DNA of 64,000 bases from Amyloporia xantha. Lineage: Eukaryota; Basidiomycota; Agaricomycetes; Polyporales; Adustoporiaceae. Positions 20,835-29,101 of the stretch are shown piece after piece. Under the pieces are notes generated by a model. That model was not told the DNA's origin. It was given only the letters and a program-made list of their open reading frames with translations, and ran no database searches. The DNA is taken from contig JAYKKR010000008.1 in the NCBI GenBank assembly GCA_036971615.1, forward strand, positions 496,001 to 560,000, read 5' to 3'. The first letter of the stretch is position 1. The number at the start of each line of letters is the position of its first letter. The position numbers and the translations under genes are program-made.

Positions 20835-23800
20835 TTCCCCATGATCAAGGAGAAGCCGCGCTAGTCATCGACTACGATGGGGTAAAGCCAGAAATTTCCT
20901 TCGTCTCGCCGATTAATTCTTCTATTCCGAACGCAGTCTCATCTCTCTATCTCTCCGCATGCACCTCAGTCTCTTCATATTTACAGTCTCTCTACGCCAC
21001 GGACTCTACAGCTTCTAATGCCGCCCCGTCGAACGCTTCGACGTGGGCTTCGACTCTTCTATTCTCAGCTCCGTTCGCTTCGACTCCGCCCGCTCCCGTC
21101 CCGACGAAGTCCCTGTCCCAGTTCTCCAACTCGATTCTCCCCTTTCCTTCGACGACTTCGACTTCGACATCTTCGACGCACAAGATACTCGCCGCAACGA
21201 AGAAGAAGTACAAGCCCGTCGCTCTCAAGACCCGACCCGTCCTTGGTGCCGTCCCCGAACAATTTCGAATACTTCGGGACATCAAGGGCGACCCTCTATC
21301 CATCATGCCTAAGCTCTCGACCGACCCCCCGCCATTCAAACCTACCGGTCGGTACACCCTCGAACGCTTCGAAACCACCGAGAAGCTTCACAATGGCGAT
21401 TTCCTGCTTCCCGACGAACGTCGAGTCCTACACCACTTCATGTGCTTGCACAACGAAGCCTTCGCGTGGACCGACGACGAGCGAGGATGTTTCAAGCCCG
21501 AGTACTTCTCTCCCGTCGACTTCCCCGTCGTTCCGCACACGCCCTGGGTGCAGAAGAATATCCCCATTCCGCCCGGGATCTACAACGAAGTCTGCGCGGT
21601 GATCAAGCGAAAGATCGCCGCCGGAGTCTACGAGCCTTCGAACTCGTCGTATCGATCTCGATGGTTCTGTGTCGTAAAGAAGGACGGCAAATCGCTTCGA
21701 CTCGTTCACTCGCTCGAGCCTCTCAACGCAGTCACAATCCAGCATTCCGGTGTACCGCCGACGCCCGAATATCTCGCAGAACAATTCGGAGGAAGACCAT
21801 GCGGCGGCATGCTCGACCTCTACGTCGGCTACGACGAACGACTCATCGCGGAGTCTTCGAGAAACCTTACGACGTTCCAGACACCCTACGGAGCCATGCG
21901 GCTAGTAACACTTCCGATGGGGTGGACGAACTCGGTCCCCATATTCCACGACGACGTCACCTACATCCTCCAGCCCGAAATCCCGCACGTCACGGTACCC
22001 TACGTCGATGACGTTCCCGTCAAAGGTCCCGAATCAGACTACGACGACGAACGGCTCCCTTCGAACCACGGCATTCGACGATTCGTGTGGGAGCACTTCG
22101 AGAATATGAACCGCGTCGTCACTCGAATGCGCTACGCAGGAGGAACCTTCTCCGGAGTAAAGAGTGTCCTCATCGCTCGAGAAATCATGGTGGTGGGACA
22201 TCGCTGCACTCCTCAAGGACGCCTTCCCGACGATTCTCGAGTCGCTTCGATACGCAATTGGGGTCCCTGCGCAACACTTTCCGACGTTCGAGCGTTCCTC
22301 GGAACCATCGGCGTCGTTCGTATCTTCATCCGCAACTTCGCTCACCGCGCCGACGCGCTCGTACGCCTCACGAGGAAGGACGTCGAGTTCGAGTTCGGTC
22401 CCGAGCAAATCGCGGCGCAGGAAGATCTCAAGGATGCTCTCCTCTCGTCCCCCGCACTTCGAGCAATCAATTACGATTCCCCCTCCCCCGTCATACTAGC
22501 AGTCGACACCTCGTTCATCGCCGTCGGATATCACCTGTGCCAATGCGACGAAGCCAACACCCGCATTCGATACTACAACCGTTTCGGTTCGATTACGTTA
22601 AACGACCGCGAACGTCGATTCTCGCAGCCCAAACTCGAGATCTACGGCCTCTTTCGTGCGCTTCGATCCCTTCGACTGTACCTCATCGGCGTTCGAAATT
22701 TAATCGTCGAAGTCGATGCGCGGTATATCAAGGGTATGCTAAAGAACCCCGACATAGCACCCAGCGCGAGTATCAACCGCTGGATCGTTTCGATTCTCAC
22801 ATTCCACTTCACGCTAGTCCACGTCCCTGGTACGATGCACGGCCCCGACGGTCTCTCTCGACGAACGGCTCAGCCCGGCGATATCATCGAAGACGAGGTC
22901 GACGACGAGTTCGATGATTGGATCGACCAGATGCACTCGTTCGTTCACCAGATTCAGCCCCTCCCGCCCGTCCCTTCGCTTGCCATCTTAACCAATGACA
23001 GAGCCGAGGACGGCTCAGATTTCAATAAGGAGGAGGATAGCTACGAGCTAGTGCCTCGATCGGAGCAAGCGCAACTCGCCGACGCGAAGCTCGACGACGT
23101 GCTCGAGTTCCATCGAACGTTAGCGAAGCCCGACGACATCTCCGACAGCGTCTACGAAGGATTCATCAAGTATTGCATGCAGTTTTTCCTCGATAACGAC
23201 ACCCTCTGGCGCAAAGACAGCCACGGCGCGCACAAGCTAGTCGTCAAGCCCGGCGATCGACTTCGAATTCTTCGAGAATGCCACGACCGCACCGCGCATC
23301 GAGGAATCTACGCGACTCGAGCCTTCGTCAACGAACGATTCTGGTGGCCGTTCCATTACGCCGACATCGCGTGGTTCGTTCGATCATGCCACATCTGCCA
23401 GTCTCGCCAAGTTCGACAAATTCTTATCCCTCCAACCGTCGCAGTCCCAGCCCCGATCTTCGCGAAAATTCACATCGACACCATGCACATGCCTGCTTCC
23501 GGCGGATACAAGTACTTGGTACAAGGTAGATGCTCGCTCACGACTTACCCCGAGTTCCGAATGCTTCGAAAAGAGACAGCGAAAGCCCTCGCCGACTGGA
23601 TCTTCGAAGACATCCTCTGTCGATGGGGCGCGCTCAGCGAGATCGTCACCGACAACGGTACGGCGTTCATCAAGGCGGCCGACTACCTTTCGAAGAAGTA
23701 CCACATCAATCACATTCGAATCAGTGGGTACAATTCGAGGGCGAACGGTCTCGTCGAACGTCCGCATTTCAGCACGCGGCAAGCTCTCTTCAAGACAGCC

Positions 23801-24451
23801 GACGGAGATGAGAAGAAATGGTCCCAAGCTGCGTATTTTGTCTTTTGGTCCGAGCGCATCACGACTCGTCGACGCATGGGCTGCTCACCCTATTTCGCTG
23901 TTACGGGCACCCATCCGCTCATTCCCCTCGACATCGTCGAAGCAACGTATCTTCAACCACCGCCAACTTCGATCCTTTCGACAACCGATCTCATCGCCCG
24001 AAGAGCCATCGCGCTCCAGAAACGCGTCGAGCAAGTCACCGAACTCCACTCGAAGGTCTACGAAGCACGTCGGACAGCAGCAATTCGCTTCGAAAAGGAG
24101 CACGAACACTCGATCCAGGATTTCGACTTCAAGCGCGGAGCCCTAGTACTCATACGCAACACGAAGATCGAGAAGTCCCTCAACCGCAAGATGCGCCCGC
24201 GATACCTAGGCCCCCTCATCGTTGTCTCGCGCAACAAGGGCGGCGCGTACATCGTATGCGAGCTCGACGGTACAGTCCTCGATCGACCCATCGCGGCATT
24301 CCGCGTCATTCCGTACCTCGCTCGCAAATCCATCCCAATTCCCGAAGATCTCGAAGATGTCTCGACAGAGCGCCTTCGAGAACTCGAACTATCGAATTCT
24401 CTCGGCGACGACGACGATGAAGTCGAAGAAGCCGAAGAACACGACGAATAG
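20720..24451 (+). CDS. Gypsy-1 Pol (RT, RNase H, integrase)
   Basis: The frame lies -1 relative to gag and has no stop for 1243 codons. Reverse transcriptase spans about residues 280-480 with YVDD near residue 427. RNase H follows with VDTS near 592. Integrase begins with an HHCC zinc domain (near 853-895, ending CHIC) and has the catalytic triad in HIDTMHM (about 920), TDNGT (about 977) and LVERP (about 1012). A C-terminal RPRYLGPLIVV block resembles the integrase tail module of Gypsy elements. All key residues are present, so the element may be active. Translation probably depends on -1 frameshifting from gag; the start shown is simply the beginning of the open frame. Confidence 0.93.
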   Translation: MSEHRRNGYDPDVRARKIARPAASFRVSQAAFSRFEELIPHDQGEAALVIDYDGVKPEISFVSPINSSIPNAVSSLYLSACTSVSSYLQSLYATDSTASNAAPSNASTWASTLLFSAPFASTPPAPVPTKSLSQFSNSILPFPSTTSTSTSSTHKILAATKKKYKPVALKTRPVLGAVPEQFRILRDIKGDPLSIMPKLSTDPPPFKPTGRYTLERFETTEKLHNGDFLLPDERRVLHHFMCLHNEAFAWTDDERGCFKPEYFSPVDFPVVPHTPWVQKNIPIPPGIYNEVCAVIKRKIAAGVYEPSNSSYRSRWFCVVKKDGKSLRLVHSLEPLNAVTIQHSGVPPTPEYLAEQFGGRPCGGMLDLYVGYDERLIAESSRNLTTFQTPYGAMRLVTLPMGWTNSVPIFHDDVTYILQPEIPHVTVPYVDDVPVKGPESDYDDERLPSNHGIRRFVWEHFENMNRVVTRMRYAGGTFSGVKSVLIAREIMVVGHRCTPQGRLPDDSRVASIRNWGPCATLSDVRAFLGTIGVVRIFIRNFAHRADALVRLTRKDVEFEFGPEQIAAQEDLKDALLSSPALRAINYDSPSPVILAVDTSFIAVGYHLCQCDEANTRIRYYNRFGSITLNDRERRFSQPKLEIYGLFRALRSLRLYLIGVRNLIVEVDARYIKGMLKNPDIAPSASINRWIVSILTFHFTLVHVPGTMHGPDGLSRRTAQPGDIIEDEVDDEFDDWIDQMHSFVHQIQPLPPVPSLAILTNDRAEDGSDFNKEEDSYELVPRSEQAQLADAKLDDVLEFHRTLAKPDDISDSVYEGFIKYCMQFFLDNDTLWRKDSHGAHKLVVKPGDRLRILRECHDRTAHRGIYATRAFVNERFWWPFHYADIAWFVRSCHICQSRQVRQILIPPTVAVPAPIFAKIHIDTMHMPASGGYKYLVQGRCSLTTYPEFRMLRKETAKALADWIFEDILCRWGALSEIVTDNGTAFIKAADYLSKKYHINHIRISGYNSRANGLVERPHFSTRQALFKTADGDEKKWSQAAYFVFWSERITTRRRMGCSPYFAVTGTHPLIPLDIVEATYLQPPPTSILSTTDLIARRAIALQKRVEQVTELHSKVYEARRTAAIRFEKEHEHSIQDFDFKRGALVLIRNTKIEKSLNRKMRPRYLGPLIVVSRNKGGAYIVCELDGTVLDRPIAAFRVIPYLARKSIPIPEDLEDVSTERLRELELSNSLGDDDDEVEEAEEHDE
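23019..23035 (+). other. Candidate central polypurine tract in Gypsy-1 pol
   Basis: ATTTCAATAAGGAGGAG is identical over 17 bases to the segment that ends at the 3' polypurine tract (26,577-26,593), and similarity continues upstream (GCCGAGGACGGC versus ACCGAGGACGGT). It lies between RNase H and integrase. In Ty1 and lentiviruses an internal copy of the tract primes a second plus strand. The function is inferred. Confidence 0.6.
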
Positions 24452-24917
24452 AGGTTCTCCCCTTTTCTTACCTGTACAACACGATGCGTACTTTCCTCTC
24501 TCCGTTTCTGCTCTCATGTTACGCTATATGCTTGATTTTCTCCTACGCTCTAGATCTCCACTTGTACGATTACATTCGATTCAACTCGAAAGTCGCGATA
24601 TCGTTCGACGTTCCTCGAACGCTTCGAATCGACCGTTGCGCGGAGGCTCACCTTAGAAGAGTCCTCCTAGGCTGTGATGACAAACTGAGCCTATATTTTC
24701 ATTGTCTTTATCTTTCTTCCTCTACGAACGCTTCGATTTTATCTTCTATTACCTTCGATCATGTTATTTTTGCTTCGATCACGCTTATTTTCGTTTCTTT
24801 CCTTCCATTCCCACTAGGTTTCGTCTAGGCCATGAAGGCCACATTTTTATTTTCCCGTACTCGACACGACATTCTACGATCCTACAACTACCTACAAGAT
24901 ACGAGCTGCGACATCGC

Positions 24918-26348
24918 CTACTCATCATCCGAGACTGGCTCGAAGTCCGCCCCTTTCAGCGCGGCTTCCTCCATCTGTTGAAGGTGGGTGTCAGCGTCTC
25001 GCAGCACCTTCATGCGCGTTTCCAGCAATGCCCGTTCCTCCCGAATCACTCGAACGAGCGCACGCGAACGAGGAGTCAAGTCCATGGAGTCGAGATCGTC
25101 CGTCTCGAGCCCGAGTCGGGTGCCACCGTCGACCGGCAGCGACAGCTTCGGAAGCGGCACTCGGCGACGCTTCGAACTCGTCGACCCGGCGGTCGAAGGA
25201 CCCGGCGACGGAGGTCGAGCTACGAATACAATACGATTAGTCGAAATTTTACCTCCTCCATCGAAGACTTACCGCGTTTCTTCGAGCCCCCACCGTTGCG
25301 AGCCTTTTTCGTCTTTCCGAGGACGTTTACCCCGTCGTAGTAACATCCCTGGACTGTCTGCGTGCACTTCTCGCACGAGACCGACCCGTCGACCCACACG
25401 CACTCGACGGGCGCGCTACGGTATGCGACGCAGCGGTCGCACTACGGGCGAAGTATCAGCACACGAACAGCGGACAGGGACGACCGAGCTTACCTTCTGT
25501 CCTCCTTGCCGCTTCGCAAGGGCGATCGCGGCCCTCTCAGCCTCGACCATTGGCAGCGCCCGCTCGGCGGCCTTGGGAGTCTTCTACGAGAAGTAACGAA
25601 ATCAGTCGCGAGTCGAAGCAACACAGAATTGGACTTACGACCGGATCATCGAAGATCTCGATCACATCATCGTCGTCGGCAGCACGACTCTTGCCCTTCG
25701 AATCACTCGGAGCAGCGCCGACGATGGCAGACTCGTCGACTAACCCTTCGGCGGCGGCGATATTCGCGACCTCGGCGTCGGCGGCCTCTTGCGCAAGACG
25801 TTCGTCCTCTTCGGCCTGCTTTCGGCGGTCCTCGGCCTCTTGCTTGCGTCGATCGTCCTCCTGCTTTTGACGGCGCTCGTCCTCGAGACGGCGATCTTCG
25901 GCGGCTTTGGCACGCTTGAGGTTCTCTTCGGCGCGACGAGCCTCTTCAGCGGCGAGGCGTTTCTCCTCCTCGGCGCGACGTTGGACCTCGGCATCGATAG
26001 CGTCGGCCAGCTCCGACCAGTCCCCGCGAGCCCATGCGAGCCACGAGTCCGGTGCCAACCGAGCAAGGTGACTCACGATTGCCGCGACGCGCACCTCGAT
26101 CTCTTCGTCGCGAATCGCACCGAGCGACTTTCGATAAGTCAGCTTCGATCAACCCGTGTTAGTCCAAATATCACAGGAGAAACCGGTTCACTTACCAGCT
26201 GCGCCGAGAGATCCTGCGCCCATCCTTCGACGTCTTCGATGGCCGCATCGGGAGTCGGAGGTGCGTCGAGCACAGCGGACAGAGCGGCAAGTCGGCGAGT
26301 TGCCAGCGAGGTAGCGGCGGCGGGAGTAGCAGAGCGCGAAGCAGACAT
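24918..26348 (-). CDS. Spliced antisense gene of Gypsy-1; coiled-coil, Zn2Cys6-like protein
   Basis: Five exons on the strand opposite gag-pol: 26196-26348, 25639-26142, 25494-25583, 25273-25441 and 24918-25219. The four introns of 53, 55, 52 and 53 bp all have GTAAG donors and AG acceptors, and the joined frame of 405 codons has no stop. The product has an N-terminal helical part, a WLAWARGDWSELADA motif, a highly charged coiled coil (about residues 95-175), an acidic DDDDVIEIFDD stretch, and a cysteine cluster C-x2-C-x9-C-x8-C-x2-C-x6-C near the fourth exon, close to the fungal Zn2Cys6 pattern. A TATA motif (GGATATAAGC, minus strand) lies near 26,437-26,446, about 90 bases upstream of the ATG. 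DNA binding is an inference; no function is known to me. Confidence 0.85.
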
Positions 26349-26436
26349 GATGCAAGCAGGGTTTATCGAAGAAGTTCACGAAAATGGCGAGGAGGCGACG
26401 AGGAGATGGTGGACTGAGGAAAATGAGGCTAAGTCC

Positions 26437-26447
26437 ACCCAGCTTAT
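26437..26447 (-). promoter_or_regulatory. TATA box of the Gypsy-1 antisense gene
   Basis: On the minus strand GGATATAAGC lies about 90 bases before the ATG at 26,348, between the 3' polypurine tract and the gene. This placement would let the gene be transcribed independently of the LTR promoter. It is inferred from motif and spacing. Confidence 0.5.
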
Positions 26448-26584
26448 ATCCCCTTTTCGACCAGCGTTTAGCGCCGACCACGAGGCGTTCGAAACCGACA
26501 CGGGTTGCCATGCCGCTTCGATCCACTTACGATCATCACGCTTCTCGCATCACGTGGAGGACCGAGGACGGTCCAAATTTCAAT

Positions 26585-26594
26585 AAGGAGGAGA
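26585..26594 (+). other. Gypsy-1 3' polypurine tract
   Basis: AAGGAGGAGA lies immediately before the 3' LTR, the required place for the plus-strand primer. It is preceded by CCGAGGACGGTC and AATTT, which recur before the polypurine tract of Gypsy-2. Confidence 0.85.
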
Positions 26595-27678
26595 TGATAG
26601 GCGCCAAGCCCCTCTGGGCCCCGATAGAGCTCTTTTCGGCAATCGCATCCCGCCCGGCACTTCGGCTCAGTCACCCAAGCCTTCGATTTCGCCTTCGACG
26701 TCTTTCGAGGCTACGCATGTGACCCCCGACGCTCAGTATCCTTCGACACTCTTCGACGTCTTCTACCGCTCTCTACGCTTGCTCGAAGCTCGGCGCGGTC
26801 GTTACGAGGCCTCGCCCTCAGATCCAGGACCATCTCCCGCATTCGGCGTACAATAGTGCCACTCGACGCCGCTCGTCCAACGCGTGCATCGCTTCGTGCC
26901 ACACCGACGCGTCCGGTCTTTCCCGATTAGGTATCGAACCTCGCGGCGTGCCTTCGACGACGGATACCGGTCCGAAGTGTCTCGTATGTTTCTCTTCATC
27001 TCCGCGTTCGGCATGACGTCACTCTACCGATGGCCTCGATACGTGCCACTCGGTGAGGCGGACTCGTGTAGGACAATGCAAAGTCACTCGTACTAGTGTG
27101 CCACTCTCGATAGTCGTAGCGTTCCGTTTCGTAGTATAAAACATGTCGTATTTCTCTCTCAAATACAAGTTCCTTTTCCCCCTCGAGTTCAGAGCTCATA
27201 AGTCGAGTTCGCCCTGCGTCTAAGTCCTCTACTGCGTCACTTCGTTCTTCGCTGCGTTACTTCGAAACTTCGTCTACTGCGTCCACTCGTCGATACCGTC
27301 TCGTCGAACCTTTGATCTTACAATCGACTTCGACTATTGTCGAAGAACTGCGTTGCGCCTCGAACCGCGTTACAGCTAAGTCCTCCCCCTCGAAGCGTTT
27401 CGATTCCTTCTACGTGACATCGAAGAGCTCTATCGAGCTTCGATCGTCTCTACCGAGTCCCGCTAACTACCCACAGCCCTCGAGTAGCTTCGACGACGTG
27501 TCGAGCTACCTTGTACCGTTCCCTAGCGTTCGTAGCCTTTTTCGAAGGCGTTTCTCGTGTTCACTCGAACCGCGGGACACCTTGCTGCTAACTCCCCTCT
27601 CACTAAGACTATAATCCGTCTCTCTAGTCCCTTTAGGTCGCACCCAGGTTAGGGGTTAGGGTTTCGTAGGTCGTATCA
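26595..27678 (+). repeat. Gypsy-1 3' LTR
   Basis: This 1084 bp copy matches the 5' LTR apart from one missing T. It is followed by GCGC, the target duplication, and then by the broken recombinase gene. Confidence 0.95.
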
Positions 27679-27886
27679 GCGCTCAAGGTTGTCTGGCTGG
27701 AGCAAGGCATCGCATGCCTGTGAGCTGAAAACACTGCAAGGGAGTGAGGGCCGCCAGAGCTGTAGACGGTCTCGCGCCAAACAATGTGGCCGCAAGGGGG
27801 AGTGTCGGGGAATCAGGCCCAGGGAATACGGTTTAGGATGACGTGCTGGGACCCTTACGACAGCAAGCGGTACATCGAACCGATCC

Positions 27887-29101
27887 CTAGCCTTCGTGCT
27901 CAACAACGTCCGGGTCCCAGGGTGTGAAGTCGGCAACGTCTCCTGGGCGGCGGAAGGTGCGAGGGGTGCGAGATTGTGCGCCCGAGGTAGGGTTAGGTAC
28001 GGCTTGACTGGCTCGACCCTCACGCTGGAGACGAAGCTCGGTTGCAGTTGCAGGCGCGTCGAAATTGCAGAGCAGGAGGGTGAGACTGTCGGGGATGTCG
28101 ATTGGCGGCAAGAGGAGGGAAAGGGCAGGATAGCGGCCTCGCGAAGGGTCGTCTGCGGGATTGGACTTACTGGTGATGTATTCTGTGTAGAAAGTGCTGC
28201 TGCTGGCCGTGGTAATGTCATGGATTCGCCGGAATACTGCATTGACTTGCTTGTTTCTGCTGCAGCCATTCCACCAGCCTTCCACCACCCCTTGGTTGTC
28301 TCCGAAGACCTTGATGTGGTGGGAGGCAGCTTCGAAGAGGACAATGGTTCGGACCAGGAATTCAAAACCGACAGCTTCGGCCCAGCCAATGTCTCTCTGG
28401 TCTGTCTGCCAACCTGGGAGCAGGCGCCAAGCGCGCCAACATCCTCTAATCCAGATGCCGACACCGACACCGGAACTTGCATCAGAGAAGGCCTGTACAT
28501 CAAGGAGGTTGACGGGTCCTGGGATGGAGCGTGATATGATTGGTCGGGAGAGTTGCTCGACCCACCACTCGAGATCTGCCGGAGTTGACGAAGGGGGGGT
28601 ACAAGGCATGTGAGGACGATCGTGGAAGATGCCGAGCATGGCCTCCAGGTTGGTGAGATAGGCCCGGCCGCTGCAGATGATGAGGGAAGCGTGCAGAAGT
28701 TTACCATATAGCTGTTGAACTTCTTCCAAGGAATGAGTTCGCAAACCCTGCCACTCGCGAATCGCTGCGAGGTACTTCACCGCTTTTGCCAAGCCCACCG
28801 AAACTGTCTGCGTCGTGATGTTCCACGTGAGACCTGTGAACGGAAACTCTGCACTCCAGGGGATGTCCTTCTCCAGTTGCCAGTGTATTCCGAGTGTTGA
28901 CGAGATGCGGTTGATGTCCTCTGTATTGTATGTGTACAGGGCATCAGCAGTGGAGCGGGGAGAGGTTTGCGATAGATCACGCAGCGGGCTGGCCATATCT
29001 TCGTCGAACTCCTCCAACCTCCCATCTTGTAACGGCCCACCACTAAACCAGTACCGCCCCCGAACCTGCAAACAGCCGCCGTTCGCTGAAATGTGTTGGC
29101 C
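27887..29101 (-). pseudogene. DIRS-order element: RT C-terminal half and RNase H
   Basis: This minus-strand frame begins at the TIR-element junction with ISANGG, the segment that normally follows the RT catalytic region in this order, and continues with RYWFSGG and EEFDEDM. RNase H follows with its four acidic positions: FSDASSG, WAEAVGFE, FGDNQGVVEG and NPADDPSRG. The frame stops at 27,887. The N-terminal half of the RT lies beyond the inserted element at 31,946. The frame itself is not otherwise broken. Confidence 0.85.

Larger units (their letters stand above)
16854..27678 (+). mobile_element. Gypsy-1: complete young Ty3/Gypsy element
   Basis: The element is 10,825 bp with 1.08 kb LTRs that appear to differ by a single base (an extra T near 17,693 in the left copy). 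It is flanked by GCGC (16850-16853, 27679-27682). It has a primer-binding site, gag-protease and pol frames without internal stops, a polypurine tract, and a spliced antisense gene between pol and the 3' LTR. Near-identity of the LTRs implies a very recent insertion. It sits inside the recombinase gene of the DIRS-order element. Confidence 0.95.
14800..27990 (-). pseudogene. Tyrosine recombinase of the DIRS-order element, in three pieces
   Basis: The N-terminal piece (about 27,679-27,990) ends at a LARDRLQLWRP-type region. The middle piece (16,596-16,853) holds the SAM-like core-binding part (WAEGTLETYGSG, FHV/YHVICDEKD). The catalytic piece (14,800-15,534) carries the recombinase tetrad: Arg in AVARIGE, the H-x-x-R box in GHGIRIGG, Trp in KGRWASEAF and the nucleophilic Tyr in APYM. 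The enzyme would integrate circular element DNA by site-specific recombination. Gypsy-1 (duplication GCGC) and solo LTR B (duplication GCCGT) interrupt it, and the frame is continuous across both sites when the insertions are ignored. The stop is at 14,800-14,802. The exact start is uncertain because it overlaps the end of the RT-RNase H frame. Confidence 0.85.

Noticed and set aside
28000..28707. Long minus-strand Ser/Pro-rich frame upstream of the recombinase piece
   Set aside because: It overlaps the well-supported RNase H frame; only its last part (below about 28,000) looks like recombinase.
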